A stretch of DNA of 64,000 bases from Verrucomicrobiia bacterium (GCA_030425385.1 JAUIAH010000028.1:40605-104604); one strand, 5' to 3'. Positions 51,239 through 62,712 are shown, counted from the first letter of the stretch. Program-made: numbers and translations. The notes: a model not told the origin generated them from the sequence alone.

Positions 51239-52555
51239 CTAAAGGAAATCGTTGACCAAATTCTCGAGCATCTCTTGGCGCCCGCTCGGCGTCATGCCAG
51301 GCTCGCCATTCTCGAGCACATGCGCTTCCAATTCTTTGAAGCCTACCTCACCATTCGCAATCTTGAGGCCAATGCCAGAATCATAGCTGGAATAACGTTC
51401 ACTCACAAACGCATCCAAACGACCGTCATCGATGATCGCCTGCGCAATCTTCAAGCCGCGCGCAAAGGCATCCATGCCGCCAATGTGCGCGTGAAACAGA
51501 TCCACCGGCTCGAAGCTCTCACGTCGCACTTTCGCATCGAAATTCAATCCGCCCGTCGTAAAGCCACCCATCCGCAGCAAGGACAGCATGATCTGCGTCG
51601 TCATGTAGATATTGGTCGGAAACTGATCCGTATCCCAGCCTAACATTTCGTCACCTGTGTTCGCATCCACGGAGCCAAGCGCGCCAGCAGCCGCCGCGAC
51701 CTCCAGCTCATGCTGCACCGTATGGCCTGCCAAGGTCGCATGGTTTGTCTCAATGTTAAGCTTCAAGTGGTCCAGGAGATCAAATTCCCGGAGGAAATTC
51801 AAACACGCTGCCGCATCGGAATCGTATTGATGCTTCGTCGGCTCCTTCGGCTTGGGCTCGATGTAGAATTGCCCGCCAAAACCGATAGCCTTTGCATAGT
51901 CCACCGCCATGTGGAGAAACCGTGCGAGGTGCTTCAGCTCGCGGCCAATGTCGGTGTTCAGCAGCGTCTGGTAGCCTTCGCGTCCGCCCCAGAACGTGTA
52001 GCCCTCACCACCCAACCGCAGGGTGACATCCATCGCCGTCTTCACCTGGGCTGCCGCGTAGGCAAACACATCGGCATACGGACTTGTCGCCGCCCCCTGA
52101 TTGTAGCGGGGATGCGCAAACAAACACGCCGTGCCCCACAACAGCTTGATTCCCGTCCGCTTCTGTTCCTCCTCCAACACATCCGCCACCGCATGGAGAT
52201 TCGCATTCGATTCCGCCAGGGTCGCTCCCTCGGGAGCCACGTCGCGGTCATGGAAACAGTAATACTTGATGCCGGTCTTCTCCATGAACTCGAACGCCAC
52301 CCGCACGCGATGCTGGGCATTCTCCACAGAATCCTCAGCGCCCTCCCAGGGACGCACCGCCGTGGGCACCCCAAACGGATCCGCCAATCCATTCCGAAGC
52401 GTGTGCCAGTATGCCATGGAGAAGCGCAAATGCTCCTCCATCGTCTTGCCACCTACCGTCGCTTGCGCGTCGTAGTGCTTGAACGCCAGAGGGTTCTTGG
52501 AATCGGGCCCTTCGTAGGCAATGACAGGGATCTCAGGAAAGAATTCGGAAGACAT
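51239..52555 (-). CDS. xylA: Xylose isomerase
   Basis: 438 aa. Active-site FHDRD, metal and substrate segments [18 protein letters not shown] and [13 protein letters not shown]. Converts xylose to xylulose. No xylB or regulator is next to it. Confidence 0.97.
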   Translation of the reverse strand: MSSEFFPEIPVIAYEGPDSKNPLAFKHYDAQATVGGKTMEEHLRFSMAYWHTLRNGLADPFGVPTAVRPWEGAEDSVENAQHRVRVAFEFMEKTGIKYYCFHDRDVAPEGATLAESNANLHAVADVLEEEQKRTGIKLLWGTACLFAHPRYNQGAATSPYADVFAYAAAQVKTAMDVTLRLGGEGYTFWGGREGYQTLLNTDIGRELKHLARFLHMAVDYAKAIGFGGQFYIEPKPKEPTKHQYDSDAAACLNFLREFDLLDHLKLNIETNHATLAGHTVQHELEVAAAAGALGSVDANTGDEMLGWDTDQFPTNIYMTTQIMLSLLRMGGFTTGGLNFDAKVRRESFEPVDLFHAHIGGMDAFARGLKIAQAIIDDGRLDAFVSERYSSYDSGIGLKIANGEVGFKELEAHVLENGEPGMTPSGRQEMLENLVNDFL

Positions 52556-52665
52556 CCGCGCATCATTCCGAGCCTCGCGAGAAACTCAAGCCAAACCTAG
52601 AACTTGCTCGCAACCCACCTGCGATCATAGTAGCCGAGCGGGATCAGGCCTCCCGCACCAGATTC

Positions 52666-52742
<77 letters not shown>

Positions 52743-52861
52743 CTCTAAAGTCCTCACCATAAGGAAGTGGTGGCGCGCATGCACCCGAGTCCTCCACTCC
52801 TCTGCTCGGTGCCAAGAGCCGATCCTTGACCGCCCTCTCACATTCTGGACAACTCAGAAGC

Positions 52862-55564
52862 ATGCGTGCCCATGCCAAGATCGCGAAGAAGTCCGCCCGT
52901 CTGACACTGAGTGACCGCCTCTCTCGTCTCACCCTACCGAAGGCTGAGAAGTTGCTAGGCGGGAATGGAAGGAAGTTGATGCTTGAGGGTGGGAAGATCG
53001 AGGTTGATCCCAACCATGATGTGACCTTCGAGCGCGATCTGTTCACGCTTCGCATCCCCTCCCAGGGTGCGAAAGTCACGATTGCGTTAGACCCCAGTCG
53101 CCCTAACAGGCTCGCCATCACCTGTTCTCGTTGCACGCACCATTGCGAGCATCAAGGCGCGGCGTTGGCATTCATGATGGAGGAAAAGATGTTATTAGGA
53201 CTGGCCGCACCGCCACCGGAACGGGTTCCGATTGAGAGCCTGAGCGAGAAAGAACTCGTCCAACAGGCCATCGCGGAACGCCAGGAACGGGCCAAGGTCG
53301 AGAACATGCGCTTGAAGGCGGACGATCCGAAGGAGCCGTGGACCGACTACACCCTGACAAGCACCGCATCCGGCAAGACCTACCGCGTGGCTTTGCGTGG
53401 TCCCGAAGTGGGCCAATCCTTCTGTTCCTGCCCCGACTTCCGCAAGAACACGCTTGGAGTGTGCAAGCACATCTATTATGCGCTCGATCGCGTCAAAGCT
53501 AAGTTTCCCGCAAAGAAACGGACCCGCACCTATCAAGCGGATCGACACTACCTCGCCCTTTCTTATGGAAAGACGTTAGAGTTGTATCTCCACGCTCCGA
53601 AAGACGTGCATCCCACGGCAGCGCAACTGACGGCTCCCTTTCTCGATAAGGGCATTCGCAAACCACGCCCCATTCGCCAACTCCTCTCCATGTTGCGCAA
53701 GCTGGAAATGCTAGGTGAAGAGGTGACGATCTATCCTGACGCGGAGGAATTCATTGGCCGGATACTGCAACAGGATCGGCTTTCGAGCCGCATGGAAAGC
53801 GTGCGCGAAGAGCGCCATTCCAGCAACCTCCGGCGGGATCTGTTGCAAACCGAACTCTTACCCTATCAGTTAGACGGGATCGCATTCGCCGTCGGTGCTG
53901 GACGGGCGATTCTGGCGGACGACATGGGCTTGGGTAAAACCATCCAAGGCATCGGTGTCGCCGAAATGTTATCCCGAGAGGCGGCCATCGAACGCGTCTT
54001 GGTAGTGTGCCCCGCTTCAGTGAAATCTCAATGGGCGAATGAGATTCACAAATTCGCCCCTCATCGCAATAGCCAAATTGTCCTCGGCACCGCCAAGGAT
54101 CGAGTGACCCAGTATCGCGAAAGCGTCTTCTTCACCGTGTGCAACTACGAGCAGGTCATGCGCGATTTGCCTCACATTGAGCAAATCCCTTGGGACTTGG
54201 TGATCCTCGACGAAGCTCAACGGATCAAGAACTGGGAAGCCAAGACCACCGCTGCCATCAAGGCCCTTCGTTCACCCTACGCGCTCGTCCTCACCGGCAC
54301 ACCGTTGGAGAACCGTCTCGATGAACTCTACTCGATCATCGAGTTCATTGATGATCGGCGTCTAGGGCCCGCGTTTCGTTTCTTCAACCGGCACCGAATC
54401 GTGGACGAGAAAGGAAAGGTGTTAGGCTACAAGAACCTCACGGAGCTACGGCAAAAGTTAGAACCCGTGCTCTTGCGGCGCACTCGCGCCTCTGTCCTGC
54501 AAGAACTCCCGCCGCGAACCACCGAGATCATCCGCATTGCCCCCACGGAAGAACAGGCGGGCTTCGATCACAGTCAGATGCTGACGATCCAGAGTATCGT
54601 GAACAAGAAGTATCTCACGGAAGTCGATCTCATGCGGCTGCAGAAAGCCCTCCTCCTCTGCAGGATGAATGCCAATAGCACTTACCTCGTCGACCGCCAA
54701 CTGCCAGGCCACTCCTCGAAGCGCGAGCGTTTGTTTGAATTGTTAGAGCACCTCACGGCAGAAGAAGACCGCAAGATCGTCCTCTTTTCGGAATGGACCC
54801 GGATGCTCAATCTCATCGAGGAGGATCTCCAAGCGCTCAATGTCCGGTATGTGCGCCTCGATGGCTCTGTGTCTCAGAAGAAACGTCAGCAACTGGTTCA
54901 CGAGTTTCAGAATGAGCCCGATTGCCAACTCTTCATCACGACCAATGCCGGCTCCACCGGGCTCAATTTGCAAGCGGCGAACACGGTGATCAATGTGGAC
55001 TTGCCTTGGAATCCGGCTCTGTTAGAGCAACGCATTGGCCGTGCCCACCGCATGGGTCAGCAACGCCCCGTGCATGTGTTCATCCTCGTTACCGAGAAGA
55101 CGCTCGAAGAACGGATCCTCGACACTCTCTCTGCCAAACACGAGTTGAGCCTGGCGGTGCTCGATCCCGATTCCGAGACGGACACCATTGATCTCACCTG
55201 CGGCATGGAAGAGCTTCGCCGACGACTAGAAGTCTTGTTAGGCGCTCAAGAAGCCGCTCCCGTGGACGCGAGCCAACAACAAGTTCCGACTGAGGAAGAA
55301 TCTAACACGCAAGCCCATCAGCAGCGAGTGAGCGAAGCGGGTGGGCAACTGCTCACTGCCGCCTTCGGCTTTCTCAGTGAAATGCTCCCCACGCAAGATG
55401 GGGACGCGAAGGGATCAGAACCTGCCGCTCAGTTCATCCGGGAGAGCCTGACCCAATGCCTGAAGGAAGACGAACAAGGAAGACCTCAGCTCACAGTCAC
55501 CCTCCCCAATGCCGAGGCCCTCGACAATCTCGCCCAGACACTGGCACAGCTCATCCCGAAGTAA
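52862..55564 (+). CDS. SWIM zinc-finger SNF2/SWI2 helicase
   Basis: 900 aa from the ATG at 52862. SWIM motif CSCPDFRKNTLGVCKH (about 190). SNF2 core: ADDMGLGKTIQ, LDEAQRIKN (DEAQ box), LTGTPLENRLDEL. The C-lobe has NAGSTGLNLQAAN and RIGRAHRMGQ. A dsDNA translocase remodelling protein-DNA complexes. Standalone here, next to tRNA-Arg. Confidence 0.93.
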   Translation: MRAHAKIAKKSARLTLSDRLSRLTLPKAEKLLGGNGRKLMLEGGKIEVDPNHDVTFERDLFTLRIPSQGAKVTIALDPSRPNRLAITCSRCTHHCEHQGAALAFMMEEKMLLGLAAPPPERVPIESLSEKELVQQAIAERQERAKVENMRLKADDPKEPWTDYTLTSTASGKTYRVALRGPEVGQSFCSCPDFRKNTLGVCKHIYYALDRVKAKFPAKKRTRTYQADRHYLALSYGKTLELYLHAPKDVHPTAAQLTAPFLDKGIRKPRPIRQLLSMLRKLEMLGEEVTIYPDAEEFIGRILQQDRLSSRMESVREERHSSNLRRDLLQTELLPYQLDGIAFAVGAGRAILADDMGLGKTIQGIGVAEMLSREAAIERVLVVCPASVKSQWANEIHKFAPHRNSQIVLGTAKDRVTQYRESVFFTVCNYEQVMRDLPHIEQIPWDLVILDEAQRIKNWEAKTTAAIKALRSPYALVLTGTPLENRLDELYSIIEFIDDRRLGPAFRFFNRHRIVDEKGKVLGYKNLTELRQKLEPVLLRRTRASVLQELPPRTTEIIRIAPTEEQAGFDHSQMLTIQSIVNKKYLTEVDLMRLQKALLLCRMNANSTYLVDRQLPGHSSKRERLFELLEHLTAEEDRKIVLFSEWTRMLNLIEEDLQALNVRYVRLDGSVSQKKRQQLVHEFQNEPDCQLFITTNAGSTGLNLQAANTVINVDLPWNPALLEQRIGRAHRMGQQRPVHVFILVTEKTLEERILDTLSAKHELSLAVLDPDSETDTIDLTCGMEELRRRLEVLLGAQEAAPVDASQQQVPTEEESNTQAHQQRVSEAGGQLLTAAFGFLSEMLPTQDGDAKGSEPAAQFIRESLTQCLKEDEQGRPQLTVTLPNAEALDNLAQTLAQLIPK

Positions 55565-55632
55565 GGAGCGATTCTTCGGTTCACCCAAATGCGAACTGGA
55601 ACATGGGAGCAGGTCATCACCGCTCAGACGAT

Positions 55633-56988
55633 TCATGGCGACTCCACGGGCCACCGCTCGATGAGGCGGTTCTCTCCTGTGGTCGCGTCCCAGACATTGC
55701 GATTGGCCAGGCGAACTGAGAAGCGGGCATCTTTGGCAAGTCTGTCAGAGGCATCGGGCAGTGCGAGGTGCCAGGTGTAATCAGCGGCAGGGAGATCTTG
55801 CGGCAAGGTGACCTGAGCGGCGAAGCGGGTGCAGACCCCAGGTTTCCACGCCCGGGGATCGGTATCAGCGAGTGGGAAACGCGCGCATTCGGTGCCTTCC
55901 GCATCTCGAAGGACGAGGTGAACAGGACGCGCGTTGTAGAGCGCGGCGAAACCATGATTGGTTAGGGTGAACGCAAGAGCCACGGCCTCTCCTGCCGTGC
56001 CTTTGTTGGGAAGCGTGACCGTCTCAAGAACGATTCGAGCTCCCATGCGTTTCTTGATAGTGTCCATCACGTCGAGGGCATTCCAACGCTGCAAGACCTC
56101 AGGATGGTAAGCGGAATTAAGGTAGCTGAGATGCAGCCGCTCCATCTCGGCTAACGCATTCTCAGGCAAACTACGAGGGTGGAGGGCACAGCTCTCTCCA
56201 CCAAAGAGCGTGTGCAACGTATCTGTCTCCAAATACGCCAATTCTTGCGGCATGGTCAGGCCTTCACGGTTGTAGGTGCCCACATCATTCGGTGAGGAAA
56301 GAAAGCAATCGTTGTGGTGTCCCGTGCGCGCTCGATGACTGCCATCATACGCTTCCACTGCTGTCAAAGGCTCTATCGTTTGGAAAAGGGACTGCTTGAG
56401 TGCGGGATAGCGTACCACGACCATGCGATCCTTCGGCGTGCGCTCTAGCAGATATTCAAAGAGCGCCCGACGCACTTCAGGCGTCTTGGCCGCCTGAGTG
56501 GTGTGCCATTCTCCCCATGGCCCGAGAAAGCCCGCTTCGAAGAAGGCGATCCGGTCGGCATTGCGCGCAAAGAGCGGCGCCAACTGATCCATGTGCCCAC
56601 GGATGATGTCGAGATCGGGATCTTCGTAGGTTTGATAGTCTCCGCCTGGGCCGCGATGTCCATACGAGACCCTAACCATGACCTTGACCCCAGCCGCCTG
56701 GGCGGTTTCAAAGCCTTCTTGCAGCTTGTCTAGGTAACTCGCGGGAAGCTCAGGCGTCGTCCGGTAGGGTTCGAGAAAGATCTTGCCTCCGATCAAGGTG
56801 AGATGGCGCTCGCGCATGGTGGTGACTGCATCCGTGAGCGCAGCGAGATTCTGATAGAGGTAGAACCCGCTTTCCGGTTTAGGGAAGATCCTATCATCTT
56901 CCTGAAAGGTGACGTCAACGGCATGCAACGCCGTGACCGCCGAGGCGAGGATGACCATCTCTCGCCACGCGTGTGCAAGTGGGTTCAT
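55633..56988 (-). CDS. DUF4874/DUF4832 glycosidase-like exported protein
   Basis: 451 aa from the ATG at 56988, or 453 from 56994, which directly adjoins the upstream stop. N-terminal hydrophobic leader. GKIFLEPYRTTPELPASYL and VKVMVRVSYGHRGPGGDY with FLGPWGEWHTT are a TIM-barrel type like DUF4874, followed by DUF4832. Likely acts on carbohydrate. Cotranscribed with the CBM9/Ig gene. Confidence 0.75.
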   Translation of the reverse strand: MNPLAHAWREMVILASAVTALHAVDVTFQEDDRIFPKPESGFYLYQNLAALTDAVTTMRERHLTLIGGKIFLEPYRTTPELPASYLDKLQEGFETAQAAGVKVMVRVSYGHRGPGGDYQTYEDPDLDIIRGHMDQLAPLFARNADRIAFFEAGFLGPWGEWHTTQAAKTPEVRRALFEYLLERTPKDRMVVVRYPALKQSLFQTIEPLTAVEAYDGSHRARTGHHNDCFLSSPNDVGTYNREGLTMPQELAYLETDTLHTLFGGESCALHPRSLPENALAEMERLHLSYLNSAYHPEVLQRWNALDVMDTIKKRMGARIVLETVTLPNKGTAGEAVALAFTLTNHGFAALYNARPVHLVLRDAEGTECARFPLADTDPRAWKPGVCTRFAAQVTLPQDLPAADYTWHLALPDASDRLAKDARFSVRLANRNVWDATTGENRLIERWPVESP

Positions 56989-56994
56989 GATCAT

Positions 56995-59637
56995 TCAGTC
57001 CGTCCGGCGGAAGAATTTGGCACCTTGGTGAGGATCTGTCCGCCACGGGCTAACGGCGTCTGGGACAGGTATCCAGCTTTCCTGGGTAAGGGATTCGCTC
57101 ATTTCCAATGTTCCAGAGGACCACTCAATCTCCACTTGAGCACCTACCTTGCGGATGGCGATCGCGGCCGCATCCACAGGGGGCTCGGGCTCGGGATCCC
57201 CTGGCAATTCCCATTCGGTAAGAGGATGCACGATGGCCTCTGCGGGGCCAGTCGCGAGCACTTCCCAACTCGGGGAGACCAGGTTCATGGCGATCCCTAC
57301 CGCGTCACCTGTCACCAACGCGAGGCCGTCCTTGCTACTCGCAAGCGCAATGCGGCATTCAAACTCGGTAGAGGATCCCGTTGGAGCCAACAGAAAGTCC
57401 ACATCACTCACACTTCCCTCATTGAATCCTCCATCCGTTTGCTTCCAACCACTGCCATTCTCGATCATCAAGGACGATCCAATGGTCGACACTCCCAAGC
57501 CCGTAGCAGCATCGTTATCACCATCGATGAAGATCTGGTAGAAATGGTCAATCGGTAGCGACGTCTCTCCATGCACACTGAAACGGAGATATAGATAGTC
57601 GGCATCATTCGCCACCCAGAATTGGTGGAAACCGAGATCTCCGCCACCATCTGCCTCCGTGGCGACGGGGTCGATGCCCGTCCAATCACTGAAATCGCCG
57701 TCAATGCGAATGGACGCCCGAAAGGCGTGTGCACTTGTGAGGGTATTTCCAAACCGGTCCTCGACTCCGGCAATCGCCAACGAGTAAGTCTCTGCAAAGC
57801 TGAGTGGCGCGGTTTCCAACGTGACCGTCCGCCCACTCTCATCTAACACAGCCCCCAAGACGTCGATCCCCTCAATGCCAAACATCGAGGGAGCCACCTC
57901 CGGCAACGGCTCAGAAAAGTGAATCAGCACGCTTCCTGCACCCGCAGAAACCGACACCACGGCGGGAGGACGCGCATCCGTCTCAACCGCGATGACAGCC
58001 TCGCGAGTCGTCACCGCATTGACACGATTGCTCGCCCTCAGCTGGTAGCGACCCGCGTCTTCCAACTGAACCGCCTCGATCATCCACGTCGGTCCCGTGG
58101 CCTCCGGGATGGGAGCGCCATTGTGGAACCATTGATAGGCGAGGGGTGGAGACCCTATCACTTCAGTTGACAATTCCAACCGTTCTCCTTGCGCCACCGT
58201 CACGTCCGCAGGTAACGTCTCCGACGCCAGTTGCACCTCGGTGGCGATGGTCGTGAGACTCACATCGCGGCTCCGCACGATGCCACTCGCATTGCTCACC
58301 TCCACCGCATAGGTGCCCGCATCTTCCTGCAAGACGACGGGGATCTCCAATCGCGGTCCATGGACATCAGGAATGGGAACGCCATTCTTGAACCACTGAA
58401 AGACGAAGGGTTCGGTACCCGCAATCGTCCCAAGCGCCAACACGGTCCCCTGCCCCTCCACGATTTCGCGATCTTCCGGCTGATCAAGATCCTCGAATGT
58501 GGGCGGGACACTGTCATTTGCAGACAAGCGGAGTCCGAAAGCCAAGGTTTGAGGGGAAGCCACCGCTTGATGCACTGCCACCCCTAACAAATTCTCGCCC
58601 ACAATCAACGCCCCGGCTGGCAAGCTGAAGGTCTCCAGCTCTCCAGGAGCAGAGGCCTCACCCTCGGCTGCCGTCTCGGCAGTGATCTCTCCATCGGGAA
58701 GCCGAATCCGGCGCACTTCTTCACCATTCAAATAAAGGACGGCCCCATCAGAGAGATAGGTCTCCGCGAGGAGCGCCACCCCTTCTGCCGCGTGTTCCCA
58801 CAGGAAGGACGTGCGGAAATAGATCGTCGTTCGTTCTCCCTCGAGAACGACTTGAGAAGCGATAGGATAGGCGCCTGCATCGCCTCCCAACCGAAAGAAG
58901 CCATTTCCACCCTGCCAGGTCTCGTCCAAGCCCTGTACGACTTCACCCGTGTAATCTGGCAAGAGCCAATCTGGGGCCACCGGATCGGCTATTTCTTGAT
59001 AGAACCAGAACGTGTCTTCGAAGTTCGTCAGGATCTTAGAGCCTTGAAACAACTCCGGCTGAGTGACCAATGTGTAGGGAAGGGCCTCCACGGAATCATT
59101 CAGTTGCCAGTCCAACGTCTGTGACAGGACAGTCAAGGCGATGGCATCTTGCTGGAAGAATGTCAGTCCTTCGGCATCCAGCGCGCTTCTGGACAAGCGC
59201 ATTTCAAACTGATCACTCAATCCGCTAGGGGCCACTTGCCATCCTAAGTCAGACCCTGCGCCTTCATTGAATTGCCCATTCTTCTGCTGATAGCTTGCGC
59301 CATTCTCAATAAAGAGTTCTGACCCCAAACCGCCCCATGGATGTCCCGTGGCCCCATCGGCATCGGTATCCACCAAGACTTGATGGTGGAAGTTCGCATA
59401 GGAAGCTGGCGCATGGAGACGGACACGCACATAGAGAAAGTCATCGTCATTCGCAATGGCGACATCGCGGTAATCCAAATCTCCCGTGGCGTCCATTTCA
59501 TCAATCTCCGTCACTGGCACGCCTAACCAATCCTCAAAACCTCCATCCACTGTGATCCGTTTGAAGGTTCCCGCAGTAGCCGTGATGGGAAAGAGGGATG
59601 CAGCAACAAGAACAAGGACGGCGAAGGCAACTTTCAT
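56995..59637 (-). CDS. Secreted CBM9-like/Ig-domain protein
   Basis: 880 aa from the ATG at 59637, which opens the signal peptide MKVAFAVLVLVAASLFPITA. Two similar sugar-binding-type domains (VDGGFEDWLG with DFLYVRVRLHA; IDGDFSDWTG with DYLYLRFSVHG) bracket two Ig-like domains (PFVFQWFKNG, PLAYQWFHNG) and an SwmB-like domain. An extracellular polysaccharide-binding role fits. Stop codon abuts the start of the downstream DUF4832 gene. Confidence 0.8.
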   Translation of the reverse strand: MKVAFAVLVLVAASLFPITATAGTFKRITVDGGFEDWLGVPVTEIDEMDATGDLDYRDVAIANDDDFLYVRVRLHAPASYANFHHQVLVDTDADGATGHPWGGLGSELFIENGASYQQKNGQFNEGAGSDLGWQVAPSGLSDQFEMRLSRSALDAEGLTFFQQDAIALTVLSQTLDWQLNDSVEALPYTLVTQPELFQGSKILTNFEDTFWFYQEIADPVAPDWLLPDYTGEVVQGLDETWQGGNGFFRLGGDAGAYPIASQVVLEGERTTIYFRTSFLWEHAAEGVALLAETYLSDGAVLYLNGEEVRRIRLPDGEITAETAAEGEASAPGELETFSLPAGALIVGENLLGVAVHQAVASPQTLAFGLRLSANDSVPPTFEDLDQPEDREIVEGQGTVLALGTIAGTEPFVFQWFKNGVPIPDVHGPRLEIPVVLQEDAGTYAVEVSNASGIVRSRDVSLTTIATEVQLASETLPADVTVAQGERLELSTEVIGSPPLAYQWFHNGAPIPEATGPTWMIEAVQLEDAGRYQLRASNRVNAVTTREAVIAVETDARPPAVVSVSAGAGSVLIHFSEPLPEVAPSMFGIEGIDVLGAVLDESGRTVTLETAPLSFAETYSLAIAGVEDRFGNTLTSAHAFRASIRIDGDFSDWTGIDPVATEADGGGDLGFHQFWVANDADYLYLRFSVHGETSLPIDHFYQIFIDGDNDAATGLGVSTIGSSLMIENGSGWKQTDGGFNEGSVSDVDFLLAPTGSSTEFECRIALASSKDGLALVTGDAVGIAMNLVSPSWEVLATGPAEAIVHPLTEWELPGDPEPEPPVDAAAIAIRKVGAQVEIEWSSGTLEMSESLTQESWIPVPDAVSPWRTDPHQGAKFFRRTD

Positions 59638-60017
59638 AAGATGAGACGGTAAGTGACTCACGCGACAGTCTAGCATCTCTTGGGCCAACAGAAAGGCCCG
59701 AGTTTGCCTATGCGCCCTAGCAAGAGCCCCTAGCGCTGAGCAAGTCGTGTTCGCGTGGTAGCGATTGATAGCAGTATTCTGAGTCTTTGCCCCCCTCCGT
59801 CGGACCAGTGGACGCGGACATCCCTTACTTCGGGGAATCTGCCGAGACCAAGGCTCCATGGGCTGCCAATCGCCTCCCACTACAATCCACCCAACTCCTA
59901 TCTTTCACCCTCATCGTCATCTCTCTGCTTCATCGTCATCAGCCTCCTCCCAGTCACTGCCTTCCTCACGCTCCCCCTCTCGTCCCCATTCGATTTGGCT
60001 TCATTCGAGGCTCCCTA
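59638..60017. other. Intergenic stretch, nothing recognised
   Basis: About 380 bases, pyrimidine-rich on the plus strand, without tRNA, hairpin with T-run or convincing ORF. Marks the border between the exported-protein operon and the transposase. Confidence 0.5.
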
Positions 60018-61037
60018 TCACTCCAACCGTTCCCGCAAGTCGCGCAACGACCGCAACTCTCCCCAATCCCCCCCGCGCATCTTCCGTCCTCCATCCTTAC
60101 GCTTCGGCCCAAAGTATTCTCGCTTCGCCTCAAAGAATCCATCCACAAATCCCTTTGACCCAATCACCACCCCATCCGTGAAATAGCGCACCCGACACCG
60201 CAATAGCGCCGCCAGCGACAGCGCCCCACCTGCCTCACGCACCGCCGCCACCGCTTCCGCAGACGCCCCCTTCCGCACCACCTCTCCAGAAGCCGTCACC
60301 TGCGCCTCCCCCATCCCAAACAACACCCGCCGATACTCCCGACCCACCACGCGCCAATTCGGAATCGCCCGCCCCTCGCGCAACGCTTCCTCCTGCATCA
60401 GAAAGCCCAACCCACGACGCGCCGCCTGTTTCCCCGCCACCGCCTCCGCATACCCGCACCACCGATAATCCTTCGGATCCTCCACCATCCCCGCACGCAC
60501 CGCGTTCAAATCCACATACCCCGCCACCGTCATCAACGCGTCCCAACCGCCCTCAATCACCACGCTCTTAAAACGCTGTTCCCAAAGCCGCCCCACCCGT
60601 TCATGACGCTTGTTAAACCACACCGTGAACCGCTGCATAAGCGTCTTCATAAACTCCGAAAGATCATGCATCCGGCTCACGAAATCCTGCCGATACGCCT
60701 TCTCCTGCACCACCGCCGTCGCCCCCCCATTCAGTTCATAAAACGACGCGATCCGCGCCCGAATCGCATCCATCTCCTCCCGAGAATACAACGCACTCAA
60801 CCGCTCCCAGAACTCCTCCTCTGGCAAATCATCCACCCCAATCGTCTCCGGCACCTGCAGCACCAAATGCAGGTGGTTGTCCAGCATCGTCCAGGTCACC
60901 ACGGTCACGTTCGCAAAGCGCTCCACCTTCCGCAGCAGCTTCGCAAACCGCTCCTTCGCCTCCTCATCCAACAGGAAATGCCGCCCATTGACACGTACCA
61001 CGACGTGAAAACACTGCGCCCCTTTGACTAACAGCAT
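60018..61037 (-). mobile_element. REP-associated tyrosine transposase (Y1/HUH)
   Basis: 339 aa from the ATG at 61037 (MLLVKGAQCFHVVVRVNGRH). HUH motif in MLDNHLHLVLQV (His55, His57), then RFTVWFNKRHERVGRLWEQRFK as in the IS200/RAYT family. Single-strand transposase that mobilises REP sequences. Copies of a TCTCCTGTCCCTTTC repeat occur just upstream (about 61100) and at 63.2-63.9 kb, its probable substrates. Confidence 0.88.
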
Positions 61038-61216
61038 GCGACGCGGCTTCCTCCTAATCTGTAAATACACCCACCTCTTGATCTTGACAACTGCTTTCTC
61101 ATTATCTCTCCTGTCCCTTTCTTCTGTCCCTGTTTGCGACCAAGGCCCTGTCCCTTTATTTTGTGCTTGTATTCTGCCGAATCCGGCAGAAGCCTGTTTG
61201 TGCGATACACACAACG

Positions 61217-62020
61217 ATGCGAACTGCATTAATAGCTATATTGATAGTCATTGCTGCTCTAACGGTGTACACCATTAACAAAGGTCAGCCCGAGGGCTAC
61301 AACAGCGAGGATAGTGTTCAGAGGCAAGTGTCGAAGTTGCCGCAAGATGAGAACACAGACGATATCAGATCTACTCCACTGGAGCAACTATCTGACGGTG
61401 CTGCCGAGGCTAAAGCACGAAAGACTACACGCGAAGATTTTTCGGATGGCCTGACTCCGAATCTCATTCTAAAACTATCCAAATGTGGTGATCTGATACA
61501 GCCTGACGGAGGTATAGGAGGATGTGATGGAGAAGAGCTTTTCACCGAGAGTGAGAAAGAAGAATTAGAAGCTCTACTCAAGGAGAGACTATTCAGCCTA
61601 AAGCAACATCAAGCTGATAATGCCGTAGTAAGAGGTGAACTCGGAGAGCAAGTTTTTGAAGTGCCTCCATTCCCCGATGATGTATTTTCTCAGATAGCTG
61701 AGCAGGCATACCAAGTTATTGTTGAAGAGAAAGCCGACCTATTTTTGACGCAGCTTGCTATGCTAAGCGATAACTTTGATTATTTTGGGGCATATTCGCA
61801 AAAGGTCTGGCTAGATAAGGGTTCAGATCCACCTGCATTGCTGAGGGAATACCATGATCAACGTGGTAAGAGCAAAGGCAGTTCAAGAGTCTTGCTTGAT
61901 GTTCAGAAGGAAGCTTTGTCTGGAGAAATGGTTCCAGCGGCGCTATTAGATGTTCAACATATTATTACTACTAATGGTGAGGATGGATGGGGCTTCTTAG
62001 AGAAAGAAACAAAAAGCTAA
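61217..62020 (+). CDS. AT-rich membrane-anchored protein A
   Basis: 267 aa from the ATG at 61217. Membrane helix TALIAILIVIAALTVYTI, then an acidic, helical domain. A block NFDYFGAYSQKVWLDKG also occurs, diverged, in the next gene (LFNYFGKYRVEMWIEEI), so the two are paralogues. Lower GC than neighbours suggests transfer. No family recognised. Confidence 0.7.
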   Translation: MRTALIAILIVIAALTVYTINKGQPEGYNSEDSVQRQVSKLPQDENTDDIRSTPLEQLSDGAAEAKARKTTREDFSDGLTPNLILKLSKCGDLIQPDGGIGGCDGEELFTESEKEELEALLKERLFSLKQHQADNAVVRGELGEQVFEVPPFPDDVFSQIAEQAYQVIVEEKADLFLTQLAMLSDNFDYFGAYSQKVWLDKGSDPPALLREYHDQRGKSKGSSRVLLDVQKEALSGEMVPAALLDVQHIITTNGEDGWGFLEKETKS

Positions 62021-62034
62021 AACGTTAGTCCGGC

Positions 62035-62712
62035 ATGAAAATTATATATATATGCTTAGTGGCTGCTTGTTTAGTTGCTGTTTATAAATTCTGGATTTCA
62101 GGTTCTATATTGCACAAAGAGGAGCAAATAGGTGTAGTCGAAAATAGAGCAGCAGCGGCTTCTATAGTAGAAAATAGTCCTAGGAGTGGCCGAGTGCGTG
62201 AGCAATTGCAACTTCTTAGCTCGGCATTAGATCCGGATAGTCGTAAACTATCAGAGAGTCTCGCAAGTGATATTGGGCTAACAGATGCGGAAAAGAGAAT
62301 AACTGACGAGCTTTTGCAGGATTCTTATGCACGCATCCGAGAGCACCACCTTCGATCCTATAAAGAAGTAGAAGATGAAAAAGGAATATACTTTGAGATT
62401 CCAAAGATAGTTGATGCAGAAATAAGTAAAGAATACCTTTCGCAAAGACTTGCAGAGGGAATTGGTGATGCGAAAGCCAAAAAAATTATGAAAGCGGTGG
62501 GAAAAGGCAGGCTTTTTAACTATTTTGGGAAATATCGCGTAGAGATGTGGATTGAAGAGATTTCTGAAAGTGTTTTTCAGTTTCGCGAAAAATATTTAGA
62601 TGATGAAGATCAACCGGCGGTGCGAGTAGCGCCGGCCGAACTTAGCGCAAATATAGACGCGATAAATGAGCTTTGGGGGCATATTCTATCTCGCGCATCC
62701 GATGATAGATAG
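62035..62712 (+). CDS. AT-rich membrane-anchored protein B
   Basis: 225 aa. Membrane helix at the N-terminus (IIYICLVAACLVAVYKFWI), then LTDAEKRITDELLQDSYARI and the FNYFGKYRVEMWIEEI block shared with protein A. It starts 14 bases after A, so same transcript. Function unknown. Confidence 0.7.
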   Translation: MKIIYICLVAACLVAVYKFWISGSILHKEEQIGVVENRAAAASIVENSPRSGRVREQLQLLSSALDPDSRKLSESLASDIGLTDAEKRITDELLQDSYARIREHHLRSYKEVEDEKGIYFEIPKIVDAEISKEYLSQRLAEGIGDAKAKKIMKAVGKGRLFNYFGKYRVEMWIEEISESVFQFREKYLDDEDQPAVRVAPAELSANIDAINELWGHILSRASDDR

